DNA of 64,000 nucleotides from Oxyruncus cristatus (GCA_013399855.1 VXAY01001000.1:109996-173995), one strand, 5' to 3'; positions 30,401-41,983 are shown, counted from the stretch's first letter. Numbers and translations: made by a program. Notes: generated by a model not told the origin, from the letters alone.

Positions 30401-30776
30401 TGCAAACAGGTACCTCCTGGAAGAAAGAAAATTCCTAACATTTGCAGCAACAGAACCTTTTGCAGAGCCTTCAGTTCCTTAACTACAGTTTAAACAGCAC
30501 TGAGAAGTTCTGTCAGTTCCGGTATTTTTCACCACCCCATCAGAAGCTCTCGACAGTTTCCTGAGCAGCCAGAGGATATTCTTATGTGGGATAACTGATC
30601 ATCTGAACCAAAAAGGTAATGGAATAACCCAAATCCAGTCCCCAGTAAGTCACATCAGCACATACCACAGGCCACTGCCCAGTACACTTGAGAGTCCTGA
30701 GTCTGGTGCAGGATACGGTACGGGGCAACTCTGGCACTGGAATCCAAAACCACGTCTAGTGTTCCCACAAGGAGAC
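13396..30776 (-). CDS. TBC1D9B: TBC1D9B (GRAM/TBC Rab GTPase-activating protein), lacks exon 1
   Basis: Rab GAP acting in membrane traffic; in mammals it is linked to RAB11A and transcytosis. Twenty-one coding exons, in transcript order: 30666-30776, 28084-28202, 26888-27116, 26007-26265, 25162-25369, 24817-25029, 24506-24667, 23751-23901, 23131-23345, 22291-22408, 21290-21575, 20609-20738, 19327-19425, 18597-18665, 17570-17810, 17213-17278, 16987-17058, 16530-16562, 15418-15465, 14864-14970 and 13396-14088. They sum to 3629 bases, and every junction keeps phase. With about 40 residues in the missing first exon the protein would be near 1248 residues (human 1250). Order: GRAM-like repeats, TBC domain, EF hand, acidic linker, conserved C-terminus ending DYELPNVSG. 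One donor, after the exon 26007-26265, is CT rather than GT. The first exon is expected in the N gap at 32723-33325. Confidence 0.94.
16530..16562 (-). CDS. TBC1D9B: TBC1D9B 33-base microexon
   Basis: The acceptor CTTTTGTCTCAG precedes 33 bases and the donor GTCAGT follows. It is symmetric in phase (1-1) and adds [11 protein letters not shown] in frame between the exons 16987-17058 and 15418-15465. The human protein has a similar short block here (SDLDLFLPWEAQ, from memory), and the human isoforms of 1250 and 1233 residues plausibly differ by it. It was identified from splice sites, phase and weak similarity. Confidence 0.65.
17213..19425 (-). CDS. TBC1D9B: TBC1D9B post-TBC exons with EF hand
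   Basis: 19327-19425 encodes EDTAKKSV at its end; 18597-18665 encodes [17 protein letters not shown]; 17570-17810 encodes a single EF-hand loop, [13 protein letters not shown], with Asp, Asn, Asp, Ser and a terminal Glu-type ligand pattern; 17213-17278 encodes [20 protein letters not shown]. The 17570-17810 exon contains a GC-rich triplet run coding four alanines and two arginines where human has a different short sequence. Confidence 0.93.
20609..23345 (-). CDS. TBC1D9B: TBC1D9B catalytic TBC domain exons
   Basis: Exon 23131-23345 has both catalytic fingers of the dual-finger Rab GAP mechanism: IERDLHR fits IxxDxxR (Arg finger), and it ends GYCQ, the YxQ glutamine finger. Exon 22291-22408 begins [20 protein letters not shown]. 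Exon 21290-21575 carries [19 protein letters not shown] and the hydrophobic helices around [13 protein letters not shown]. Exon 20609-20738 continues through [18 protein letters not shown]. Both fingers are present, so the domain should be active. Confidence 0.95.
23751..25029 (-). CDS. TBC1D9B: TBC1D9B exons between GRAM and TBC
   Basis: 24817-25029 starts [20 protein letters not shown] and ends in a divergent segment. 24506-24667 is a Ser/Pro-rich variable linker ending [18 protein letters not shown]. 23751-23901 starts [20 protein letters not shown] and runs into the start of the TBC domain ([15 protein letters not shown]). The variable linker is where this protein differs most from human. 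Confidence 0.92.
25162..30776 (-). CDS. TBC1D9B: TBC1D9B N-terminal exons: GRAM region
   Basis: Five exons. 30666-30776 begins [20 protein letters not shown]. 28084-28202 includes [19 protein letters not shown]. 26888-27116 includes [20 protein letters not shown] and the first GRAM core [20 protein letters not shown]. 26007-26265 includes [18 protein letters not shown]. 25162-25369 includes the second GRAM core ([14 protein letters not shown]). GRAM domains of this family are expected to bind membrane lipids. The joining intron 25370-26006 has a non-consensus 5' end, described under findings. Confidence 0.92.
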
Positions 30777-32722
30777 CTGGGATGCAAAGAGAGAGAAATT
30801 AAAGCAATCCAATACCAAAATGAAGAACTGAGTTAAGTAAAAATACAGGATCATCACTACAGAAAAAACGCTGATGCTCCCAGTCTGCACCTGTGATGGA
30901 AGAGCCTGGTCGAGAAAATGAAGACACACCTCCAGTCACTGCAGGTAAAATACCTATAAACCAACTGCAGACCATCCCCCTGGTAATGGAAAAAGTTTAG
31001 ATGGCAATTAAATGCCTCCCAAACCTCATTATAATCCTCTGCCTTCCTAGGAGAGTTTTCTAATGAAAGTGAAACGTATTTTCCTCTGTGGGGTTTCTGT
31101 TAAGAATAGTGATTTTCAAGGCTAACAATCTAAAAGACAGATTTTTCAGTGCTGTATCTTTCAGTACCATCTAGGCCAACAGTAGGTAAGATAACTCATC
31201 CAAAATAGAATCAAGTAGATCTAGAAAAACTGGTGCTCACAGATTTCAGGGATGCTTCTAGAAGTATTTTGTTTAAACAAAGACGTCAGTGACTCAAGAT
31301 TTGGTAATAGAGAAGTTAAAATATTTTTTATATAAAGTTCGATAAAAAAGGAGGCACTTCCAGAGTAAATGCTGACAGTCCCCAGACTTTCTAAAGCAAA
31401 TCCATTTCTTTCAATTAAGTCTATTTACTAGATAAATAAAATATCGCAGATGATGCTTTGCTTTGTTATTCTAGATAATGTACTATGAGCATCATTAATG
31501 CAAATTAATTTTGCAACACCCTCACGATTAAAAGTTTTCTAACATCAGAACCTGGAGAAGGAGGATGGTTGGGCCCCATGGCCCAGCATCTGGGAGGCCC
31601 AGTCTCAAATCCCAGCTCCCATGGTTTGGGTAAGCCTGAGCAAACTGTACTCGGCCATATCTCATTCCTTATCACGAAACATGCCACTTCTCCCCCTTAT
31701 CTCCTGTAGCTATCCATGATGCAATTAACAGATTAGGAATATACCACTGATTGCATGTCAAGAGAAGCACCATCCACAGGAAGCTCATCTGGCAATCCCC
31801 AAAGCAAACACGTATGTATCCAGCACAGCAGGATCTCAGCTTGAGCTCCGGGTTTCTTGTGTACAGTTTTAGGCAGGATATGGATTAAAAGGTCATTCTG
31901 AATCCTTCCTGTGACTACAGTGACCGTGCCAAACATTGACACACAGACTGGTAACAAAACATTTAAGAACTTGAGTCTGGCAACAACTTAAAACACCTTT
32001 CCAGCTTGGCTGAATATTCCACTCTAACTCTGAGATGTCACCGTACAGTTCCTCAAGGAGTACAAGTGGCTTTTAACCCACTGGAGCTCTGGAGAGATTC
32101 TTTCACTGAGATAAACCAGCTCAAGAAGTAAACTGGCTCAAAGCTTCAACCATTCATTTAAACATCAGTTTAGATGTCTCCAGAATAGTACCAGACATCA
32201 TTTCTTCTTGTAAAAACCTGGGAAATTGTAGAAAAGAAGTAAAGGCCTACATGCAACACTGCACAGATAAGTTATGTTAAATCAAACAGAGCAGTTAAAA
32301 ATAATTTTGAACTCTGTGAAAAGATAAAATATGCTGAGGATGTTTATTTCTCATGCCTCATTTCTTAGTTGGTGTGTTTGGTCAACTGGGCTCATACAAG
32401 GCACTGGCTGTAATTCACGTAACTGTGTAAGCATTTTGCACACAAACGGGGCATTTTAAAGGTGAGGGGATTTTTTTGTTGCTGTAAATATTGTGCCTTG
32501 GTGGCAGCCACGTTATTTTAGCATCTGTCACAAACACGGGCTGTCCCCCACGCACACACTGGGTACATGGGGTACTTCCCACGGGGCTGCACCCACCCAG
32601 CTTCACCCCCGGCCCTCGCACAGCACAGCTTCCACACCGCTACTAATCACAAACCACGCCTTACCGCCGTCCTCTGAATCTTGAAAAAGCACACACAACA
32701 CACACACACACAAAATAAACCA
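28203..32722 (-). other. TBC1D9B introns 1-2, no further exons seen
   Basis: Apart from the exon 30666-30776 this stretch is AT-rich intron without recognisable coding or structured RNA. A (TG)n/(CA)n microsatellite flanks the N gap at about 32691-32712. A GTAAGG donor-like sequence on the minus strand near 32662 leaves a phase that would suit the next exon, but the sequence before it does not resemble TBC1D9B exon 1. Confidence 0.5.
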
Positions 32723-33325
32723 NNNNNNNNNNNNNNNNNNNNNNNNNNNNNNNNNNNNNNNNNNNNNNNNNNNNNNNNNNNNNNNNNNNNNNNNNNNNNN
32801 NNNNNNNNNNNNNNNNNNNNNNNNNNNNNNNNNNNNNNNNNNNNNNNNNNNNNNNNNNNNNNNNNNNNNNNNNNNNNNNNNNNNNNNNNNNNNNNNNNNN
32901 NNNNNNNNNNNNNNNNNNNNNNNNNNNNNNNNNNNNNNNNNNNNNNNNNNNNNNNNNNNNNNNNNNNNNNNNNNNNNNNNNNNNNNNNNNNNNNNNNNNN
33001 NNNNNNNNNNNNNNNNNNNNNNNNNNNNNNNNNNNNNNNNNNNNNNNNNNNNNNNNNNNNNNNNNNNNNNNNNNNNNNNNNNNNNNNNNNNNNNNNNNNN
33101 NNNNNNNNNNNNNNNNNNNNNNNNNNNNNNNNNNNNNNNNNNNNNNNNNNNNNNNNNNNNNNNNNNNNNNNNNNNNNNNNNNNNNNNNNNNNNNNNNNNN
33201 NNNNNNNNNNNNNNNNNNNNNNNNNNNNNNNNNNNNNNNNNNNNNNNNNNNNNNNNNNNNNNNNNNNNNNNNNNNNNNNNNNNNNNNNNNNNNNNNNNNN
33301 NNNNNNNNNNNNNNNNNNNNNNNNN
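32723..33325. other. assembly gap, 603 N, probably hiding TBC1D9B exon 1 and promoter
   Basis: 603 undetermined bases. The right edge (33326-33480) is extremely GC- and CpG-rich, as expected at a bird CpG-island promoter that is hard to sequence. The first TBC1D9B exon, required upstream of 30776 with a phase-1 end, is not found on either side. Confidence 0.85.
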
Positions 33326-33490
33326 GGCCGGGTCACGGGGCCCGCACCGCGCCCGCCGGCACGGCGCCCCCTGGCGGCCCGGCCCCCTCACTGCCGCCCC
33401 GGAAGGTCGCGGGTTCGAGCCCCGTCTCCGGAGAGCTCCCAGTGCCACCTCCCTGTGCCGCCCTCGGGCTGCCCGACCCCTCCTCCGCGC
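33326..33490. other. CpG-island edge, probable TBC1D9B promoter flank
   Basis: A GC-rich block abutting the gap. It contains GGTTCGAGCCC at 33412-33422, which fits the RNA polymerase III B box, but no matching A box or cloverleaf was found around it. Confidence 0.5.
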
Positions 33491-33682
33491 TGAAAATGCT
33501 TTTGCCGGGGAGGCTCGAATTTGATGAGAATAAGGTGCTTACGCAGAAAACATCATCAGGCAAATTAAAAATCTTCCTGCAGGCCCCGCTGAAGCTGCCA
33601 TTAGCTAAGGCAGGTTATTTAAATGTGCCTCCCACTCTACACACAACAGCCTCCTCCAGACTGCTGCCCCCATCCCTGCAGT

Positions 33683-34165
33683 TATAGAATTGTTGAATGT
33701 TAACGGTTAGAAAGGACCTTAAATATCTAGTCCCAGTCTTCCCCTTCCAAAGGCAGGGGCACCTCCCAGTAGACCAGGTTGTGCAAGTCCTGATCCGAAC
33801 TGGCCTTGGATGCTGCCAGGGTTGGGGCATCCAGAACCTCCCTGGGCAACCTGTGCCAGCACCTCAGCACTCTCACAATAAAGAATTTCTTCCTAATATC
33901 TAACCCAAATTACCCTTGTTTCAATTTGCACCCATTACTCATTATCCTATCACACAGTTCCTGACCAGGAGTCCCTCTCCGACTTCCCTGGATACCGGAA
34001 GGCTGCTCTGAGGTCTCCACACAACTTTCTCTTCCCCAGGCTGAACAGCCCCAACTTTCTCAGCCTGTCTTTGTAGGGGAGGTGCTCTAGTCATCTTACT
34101 AACTTCGTGGCCTCCTCTAAGTTCCATGTCCTTACGTTGAGGGCACCAGACCTCACAGTCCTTAA
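33683..34165 (-). mobile_element. CR1 LINE, 3' end fragment
   Basis: Read on the minus strand it runs through the standard CR1 3' region: CACCTCCCCTACAAAGACAG, then GGCTGTTCAGCCTGGGGAAG, the block around GGCACAGGTTGCCCAGGGAG, and a 3' end close to AATTCTATAA at 33683. It has no intact ORF. The 5' boundary is approximate. Confidence 0.9.
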
Positions 34166-34263
34166 TAGGTCCCTGGACCCCACACAGTGGGGACTTGTTC
34201 CACTCTCCTGCCCAGGCTGGTGATGCTCCCACCTGCCCTCTGGGGAAACGGGAGCTCATTTAC

Positions 34264-34311
34264 CCTTTTTGCTGTGAACCACAGATACCTTTTTGCTGTG
34301 AATCACAGAGG
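34264..34311 (+). repeat. 24-bp tandem duplication
   Basis: Two adjacent copies of a 24-base unit beginning CCTTTTTGCTGTGAA, differing at a few positions (for example C against T after GTGAA). Confidence 0.85.
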
Positions 34312-35216
34312 CATCTCAGCCTCGTGAGCCAGCCCACGCCCCACCAGGTTTTGGTCCTTGCTTTGCAGCTCCGGAGCCCACATAAAGCTTGTGGTCAAGT
34401 CCAGGGATGATCTTTGCCACAAACAGGAGAGGGGGAGTTGCAGTTCCTTCCCACCTCTTGGCTGCAGAGCAGCTTCCCAGCAATTGAGTGAACCGCTATT
34501 CTTGTTTCAAAAACCATTAGAGAGCCTCCCGGCAAACTCTGAAAGTGTTACAACAGCAGAAAACGTTGACATCTGCCAGCTCTGTGCTTACTGCCCAGCT
34601 CCCAGGGAGGCGGGAATGCCGTGGTTTTTTTAGCCTATAAATCCTTTAACCCTGGGATGATCTGTCCTCTGTGTTAGTGCAGCGCCCTAATCCCAGCTGG
34701 AGCCTTTGTACACTACTGTAACATAAATATTTATTAGCTGACTCAGCTTTCAGGGCTGTGCCTTCACCTCAATAGCATGGCTGTGCTTGGGAGCAGCATG
34801 GTCATTTCTGCAGGCTGGGTGTGCTGTGGGGAGGGTTTGAGCACTGGGAGAAGGTGCCGAAGGATCCTCCTCTGTGTTACTGTTGCTGATCCAGCTCACT
34901 ATGTGCTATCGTTCAGGTAGCAAAAGATGTGGGAAGATGGATTAGTGTCTCCACTATATTCATAAGCCACTTTGAACTATGTGGCCTTTGATGGCCTGAG
35001 ATTTCTAGGGACTAGTACAGCAAATTAAAAAATATTTACAGCAGAGTGGGAAAAATCCTCTCTGAAAATGGATCTTTTGACAATGTTGTTCCACACTGCC
35101 CTCTAAGATAGATATATAAGAAATACTTGGAGGGATTGGAGTCACCGGGTGATGCACTCATCCTCCTGTGTTTTCAGAGACACCAAACTCACAAACTCCA
35201 TATTTTTAAACTGCTT

Positions 35217-35222
35217 TTTATT
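35217..35222 (-). terminator. RNF130: possible distal RNF130 polyadenylation signal
   Basis: AATAAA on the minus strand (context CAATAAAAAG). It is the last such signal on that strand before the CR1 copy. Assignment to RNF130 is speculative. Confidence 0.25.
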
Positions 35223-35550
35223 GAAATGTAGTACATTAGCAAACCCTAACTAGCCAGTATACACTATTAACATATCAGCATATACCACGTAACTACAATA
35301 CAGTGTTATACTTACATCAAAACACGTCAACAAGTTCTGCTGCTGGCAAGCTACACTTCCTCAAGGGCTGGACAGCTCTGACGGTCAGGAGGGCACCGCT
35401 TCATCCGCCGTGCCCGTGCCCCCCACAGCACCCCCAGGCCCCTGGTAGCTGCTGAGGCGTTTAGGTTACCTGGTCACACCGGTGTGACCCACCTCGCAGC
35501 AAGCCAGTTGAAACAGACTTTTCCTTTTACACACAAATTGTTTTGGTTTT

Positions 35551-35569
35551 GTTGTTGTTGTTGTTGTTG
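35551..35569 (+). repeat. (GTT)n microsatellite
   Basis: Six uninterrupted GTT units. Confidence 0.9.
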
Positions 35570-37035
35570 CTTGCTGCAGTCTCCTGTGCCCAAAGGCTGG
35601 GGCGTCCCCTCTCTGCCGAGATAAAACGATCCCGTTTTGGTGGATTCAGTGCATAGTTAGCCATGGCCTCGGGCAGGTGATCCTGGACAGGCACGGTCAT
35701 ACAGACAAGCTTTTAGTATTTAACAGCTACTTGCAAACTGCAGCAGGGCTGACGGGACAAGCGGAAGAGTGATGCTACCACTCAGTTTGCTCCAAAAGGT
35801 TATTCCCCTTTATAGGAGCAGTGTGACAGGTCTTACCAGTGCTGGGAAGTAAGCCTGGACATATAGGATGGGAAAAGTCTACCTGCTGATGTGATGGCAA
35901 CTGAGAAGGCTTCTTGTTCATGTAGCACCTTCCAGCAAAAGCAGAAAGCAACAGGCTGGGACATTGCCTTGCTGGGATCGCACGAATGGGCAAACAGGAG
36001 CTTTGCTTTAACAGCCCCAAACACTCCATTAAACATTCTGGCTTTCCAGCAGCAAAGAACAAGTTTACTTTCAAGCCCAGACTTTCCTGTGCTGGAGCAT
36101 GGGAAGGTTTCTGAACTGCTGAGCTGTTTTCTGTAGCACCCTCCTTCCCAGTGCAGCCCAGGTCCGTGGGAAGGCTGCAGGCAGATACAGCCCTTACCGC
36201 CCGAGTGTGTCACAGACACAGGCACTGGGCAGGGGAAGGGGGAATCCAGAGCAAATCTGGTGGTCCGTGCCTTAGCACAGCCCAGCAGAACTGCCCTGCT
36301 GAGAATTAATGGCTCCTGTCCCCCGGAGGGGTTTGGGCAGCTGAAGGTCAAATCATAGACAAGTGAAAATGAGCCCTTGAGCATGTGGGGAGCAGCAAAA
36401 AAAAAACCCAAGGCAAACGGCACAGCAGATGCACACAGCTGAGCTCAGGGAAAATAAAAAGCTCCTGGATCATGAGGGGCTTGTGGATGGAAGTGGAGAA
36501 AGGAACAGCCCAGCAGGAGTGAGGGAGCCTTCACATGCATGTCTAGTTGATTTTTGGGCTGCAAAACCCCATTCCCAGGTGTATGACACTACCTCACGTT
36601 ACACCTCAGCCTGGCATTGAAATCACTCTAATAGCTTCAACTTTCAATAAAACACTATGTACTTCTTACTTTGCAGGAATACTTAATTACTAACTCTCTA
36701 GGAAAGGGACTATTTCTGGGCAACACCTTATACCACAGGGCCCCCAAGCCCAGGGACCCTGGACACTATTGCCATAAAAAAGAATAAATATTCAGATGTT
36801 ATTGCACAACCTACACATCCATCTCTGTTCATGTGGGCATCTCCATGAGGCTACTGGGTGGAGGAGTGAAAGGATGCTCCATGCCGGGATCCACAGAACG
36901 AGCATCCCACACGGACAGCCCAGGTCTCACCGAGCCTGCTTTGGCCAAGAACAACCCACCAGGAACCTCTGTGCTGCCACAGACCGTGATGCTGGTTTGG
37001 AGCAACAAATCCCCTCTGAGGGGCTGGCTGGCATG

Positions 37036-37083
37036 GTGATGGCACAGTGATGTGATGGCACAGTGATGTGATGGCACAGTGAT
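37036..37083 (+). repeat. 16-bp tandem repeat, three perfect copies
   Basis: The unit GTGATGGCACAGTGAT is repeated three times without mismatch. It may vary in copy number. Confidence 0.95.
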
Positions 37084-40000
37084 GAAGAAGATGCTGGAGA
37101 ACAGGTGGACGGCGGTGCCTGCACAATGGGGACCTTTACCTGGCTCTCCAGAGGAGGAGGAAGCAGGTAGTAATTGATGGAGTGGGATAGCAGAGATTAA
37201 TTGGGGAGAATTAAGAATGTTTGGGAATGTTTCAGGCTTTTAAAAAGAGTAGGGTAATGAAAGGATCAAACCACTGACGGACAACAAGGTGTTGACTAGT
37301 GCTGCTTTGCAAAGACTCACGCAAATGGATTTATTTTCCCTAAAGCACTTCACAAGCACCAGGTAAACCTGACAGGCCCCTGTAAGGTTGGGGATTTGAC
37401 CAACAGCTCAGCACATCACCAGCTGGGGCTTACAGACCACCATGGCGCTGCTCCAGGAGTAAAATCCCACCTGGAGCCCCACTCTTGTCACCGTGTCCCA
37501 CAAAGAAGGGGTAGGGAGTACTGCTTTTCCTCTTAATTATTTCAAAACCATTGGAAACAAAGCAGAAATGAGCACCAATGTACAGATGTACAGTCTACCT
37601 TTCCCCTGATTTCCCCCCAATCAGCTTAACTGGAGCATCTTTCCCTGTCTCACTCCCTCCCCTGCTCAGCGGTTTCCACCGAGTGTGCCAGAGCTCAGGC
37701 TGCCCTGAGCGGTGCCCTGTGGTGCAGCAAGTCTAGCAGGGAAAGGAAAAAGTGAAGAAATCTTTAAATATAACAACACATATGCAAGCTGTCATGGCAC
37801 ATCATGCAGTTTTCTGCACTGCTCAGACTAGAAAATTAGGTCAAGTATGGCTGTGTAACAAGGGGCGAGAAAGGAGCAAAAGCTTCACTTGGGAAGTTGA
37901 AGGAGTTTCCTGAGGTCCCTGCCCTGAGTCCTCCTGCCCTTCTCTCCCCACCCTGCAGGGCTGGCAGCAGCCCTGTGTCTCTTGCATTTGCCCCACTGCG
38001 CCTCAGCTTGTGAGCTATTTTCTATGCAGTAGAAAACAAATTACTATTAGTTAAGCAAAATGCCAAATATTTTTTATAATTAAGTCAACTCACTTGCCAG
38101 TTATCAGGCTGCAGAGCTGCCTGAACTTCAGCTCAACCCTGATGCCTTCATCCTTCAGCTCATGACCTGATTGTGGTATTACCCCAAACCTAAACTGGAC
38201 TGAAGAAGTTGTGAAGCCTCGTTGTGACCCACGCTTCCTGAAGAATTCCCTCTGCTCTCCAGTACCTGGTAAAAAGCTCTTGGCTCTCCCAAGCCTTTGC
38301 ACTATCTTACATGAGTGTGTTTAAAGAAAACAGAAGATGTGTAAAAGTCTCATAACATAGCCCTAAACACATTTATTGAACACTTTTTGGTCTTTCTTTG
38401 GCTAATGTAGGATACCTGGCTATTCCTATAGCATCCTCAGGTGCCAGGGCAAGCATCCTGGAGCAAGGGGACAGTGCAGATCCCAACACAGGAGCTCACT
38501 GGAGAGAGCAATTGTGAGGGTCGTTAGGTAAATTTAAACATGCTTCAAGTTTAATATTTAATGTTGTATTATAGGTAAAAAGCGCACTTACAGTCTGTTG
38601 TTTTTTTTTTTTTTACTGGCAATTATCCTCTAAGAACACAAGCAAACCTTGATTTTACAAATGTCTTACGGGAACATGCAAAACTCTCATAGAACAAGAG
38701 GCCAGGAAAGAGAAGGTGAAGTGTTGGGGTTTAAATAGTTTGGGGAAACACTTGGAGATAAAAGCTTTTTTTAGTATGTAGAAGTCATAAAGTGAATGTT
38801 GCTTTTAAAAAGGACTTTTTTTTTTTTTTTTTAACCTTAAAAATGATCTTTCCAAGTTACTGGCACTTACAGTCCTTGGTAGATTGCCGTATGTTTTACT
38901 TCTGTGAAATGACTCAAACAACACACAGCACCACTGCAGCAGAACAAGAACAACGATGCTCATCAAGCTTTTTTTATATTCTGATTAATATTAAAAGGAA
39001 AACCTCAAACTTACCAGCACAGCCCAGAAAAAAAAATCACCCATGTTGCTGTGGTGCTTCCTCCCCATGCTAAATATGACTAAGTGGGAGAACGACTGCT
39101 ACAGCACGTAGGGATCAATTGCTTGAACAAGCTTTTTAATTTTTCCAGTGTTGCAAGGTTTTCCGAATCCAGGATGCCAATTACAAACATCAGCTCCCTT
39201 ATCCAAGATGCTACAGCACAAATCCACTTTTACATCGCTACGCCAGACCCTGATCTCCACAGAGGCAAACCTGCCCTCCCCCTGCTTAAAACCAAGACGT
39301 TCGGTTGGAAATAAGGAGATGTAACAAAACACAAATGACATTATTTATTCTTTTGTCTTTGGGGGCTTTGTGCTTTCTAGCTTTTAAATTTAATTTCCAT
39401 GCCTTTTCTAGCTTTTCTGTATATCCTGGCATGGATCCGAACGGGCTCAGTTGGAGCTGAGAAACCATCAGTTTTGGTTTTGTGCCAAACCTGTGCCCTG
39501 GTGATGTTCCTGGTGGCCTTGGGGGAAATCCCTATGCCAGGCTGAGACAGCCCCTGCAAGAAGGATTTGCCTGGAGCATCAGCACCCCATACAAGAGGCT
39601 GTCCTACCCAAACCCCACTGTGCACATGCAGAGACACCCAGACATTTCTGTGTTCAACCAGGAACACCCCGGTGTCTGTGGGTTTATTGTGACCCTGACT
39701 GCCCTCCACAGATAAAAACAAGCCCTGTAACATCCTTGAGAGCCGGTGACTTTCCTCTCAGGCGTTTGTTTTCGGAAGGTGCCGCTCTCACGTGTTTACC
39801 TGCTGTGATCCTACAGATGTAATTACGAAAACAGGGGTTGCTCAATCAGCCCTTCTGCCGCCCCCGAGCCCTGTACGGGCCTGAGCACAGCTCAGCCAGG
39901 CCGGGCTGGGGAGCTCTGCCTGGGCTTGTCTGTCAGGAGCTGTGTCACTGCCCCCCTTGCACATCTGCCAGCACAGGAAGGATCCTGACTACGACCCGCT

Positions 40001-41873
40001 GCTGCTCAAGCCACTGCTGGCACTTTCTGTGACCTTCACTTCTGCTTCGCAGGAGAAAGTGGGTGTCAAAATTGTGCTCTTAAGAAGTCTGGGCCCTCAG
40101 CACATTTCTGGAGTGAGCTGAACGACAATAAAAGTGCATTCGGTAAATATAAATGTGGGTATTATGAGAAAAACCTCCCTACACTTCACACCACCCACTC
40201 TCGAATTATCAGATTAAATAAAGCTGACGCACAGCAACAAAAGTCAAAGCACGCTCAGCAAAGAGGATCATTTCCTCATTTTACAGAGCTGGGTTTTTCT
40301 TTTTTCTCTTAAACATCCATGTTAAAGACACAGCTGAACCACACCTCAGGAAAGGATATATGTTAAGCAGACTGCTATACAATTAAAAACATTATAAAGG
40401 AGGGGAAATTCCCCTGCTTGTAGCAAAAGCAGGTGAAATTAAAGCACGGCAGAGTATGTCTTACCTTTCTTTTTGGCTTAACTGATTTCTCAAGATTCCT
40501 ATACAGAGGGTGAAACTGTGTTTCATATTACAAGGACACAAATGCATTTCTACACCTACAGTAACTTAGACTGCAACGGAGAAAAATCCAAACATTCATT
40601 AACAGCTGTGCATTGTCTGGTAGGAAAAGGTGGAGCACAAGCGCTCGCTCCTCCCCATCAGCTCTTTAGAGGAACGCTGTGGATGACTTAGCTCCAGAGG
40701 TTACACTCGCTCTCCATTTCTGCACTGTCCTCTCAGAAGCTTGCAAACCATATCCATTTCCCCACCACTTTTGTCACATGCTGGTAAAAATTGATTTTTC
40801 CTGCAGCGTGTCAAAGCAGTAGCTGCTTTCCTTTCTTCTCCTGCTTTCTGCATTCCCGTTATTGATGTCAGTGGGAAAGGGCACAGCTCAGAGAATGCGT
40901 TTGTTAAATAACTGTTGCAGATCTCAACGGGAGAACGGGATAAGAAGCTTACCTCTTTTCTTCTCTGTGTAATGCCAACATGCTGGCTTTTAAAAAACCT
41001 CAGTGAAAAATTCGGTGGATTTTTTCTTTTTACCCCCCACCCCCCCCAAGAAAAAAAAAGTTAAGTGAGAAAGAAAGCTAATTCAATTCCTGCATATTTC
41101 AAAAAGTCTAATGGTTTTCAGGTAGATCAAGTGCTGGTTCTGTGAACGTCCTCTCTCCAAGAAACAGATTCACTTGACTTGAGCACGCGGAAGGACCAAA
41201 AGTATATTCTGTGTACACCATTTTTCTCCTGCTTCAATCAAACTGGAGAAAAAAAGCCAAGCATCAAAGTTCCGTGAAATCTTTCTGCAAATGCAGGTCC
41301 TCTCTGCAGCTTGAACGTCAGACTGGCTCGCCATTGTCTGGGGTTAGGTGGGTTGTAGGAAACTCAATGCACTTACAAAGGTCCCTCCTGAAGGGGCTAT
41401 TTTTCACAGTAAGGTTATGGATTGACCAAGATACACGAGTGCTTTTACCAGTCACTGGCCATCTCCTCTACAACCAGCTCCCTTTCTGACACTGCCCAAC
41501 CACGTGGACAATTAAACAACTGGAAATAGCAGACGCCTGTGTTAAGAGACGCATTTGCAGTACGACACAAACTCTTAGGACCACCGTAAAACCTCTTCTG
41601 CGCCGCCGTGGCTGGACCGACACAGCTCCCCATGCTGTTACTCAGCAATTTCCATCAGACAACCTTGCTTGCACGCAACTCTTTGTCAGCTCAGAGATGC
41701 CACCTCAGAAACCACCACAGCTGGTCTTCGTCTGTGCAGTCGAGAAGGCGGGTTCGTGTTCTGGAAAAAGCAGCTCTTCTTCAGACAAAGGAGATCCATG
41801 GAAAGAGTACACAACAATAGGAATGAGAAATGAAAAAAACGGAAAAAGGGCCAGGAAGGAGCATGGATTCCTT

Positions 41874-41983
41874 TCAGGTTTTGTTCTCGTCATACATGTC
41901 CAAGGCAGGCTCGATGGTTGAGAACTCGCTCTCGTAGACCAGGCTTCGAGGGGACAGAGAGTTACGATGGAAGAAGTGACTGC
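41874..41983 (-). CDS. RNF130: candidate alternative terminal exon of RNF130
   Basis: A strong acceptor (TTGTTCTACCTCTTGCAG) precedes 110 bases. Joined directly to the RNF130 exon ending at 53424 (phase 1) it stays open and encodes SSHFFHRNSLSPRSLVYESE, continues FSTIEPALDMYDENKT, and stops with TGA. This tail is hydrophilic and acidic. Joined instead to the exon ending at 51307 (phase 2) it would stop after seven residues. I do not recognise the tail for certain as a known RNF130 isoform. It could also belong to another transcript. Confidence 0.5.

Larger units (their letters stand above)
34166..41873. other. TBC1D9B-RNF130 intergenic DNA and possible long RNF130 3' UTR
   Basis: No coding exon recognised. 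Minus-strand AATAAA signals occur at 35217-35222, 38372-38377 and 39344-39349. If the candidate terminal exon at 41874-41983 is used, its 3' UTR would extend into this region. Open frames here (for example 35833-36423 on the minus strand) resemble nothing known to me. Small repeats are listed separately. Confidence 0.4.

Noticed and set aside
32603..33493. Open frames of 229-281 codons on both strands
   Set aside because: They run through the N gap and consist mostly of undetermined residues.
35833..36423. 196-codon minus-strand open frame near the RNF130 3' end
   Set aside because: Unrecognised, low-complexity-free but without homology or splice support; probably chance in 3' flank.
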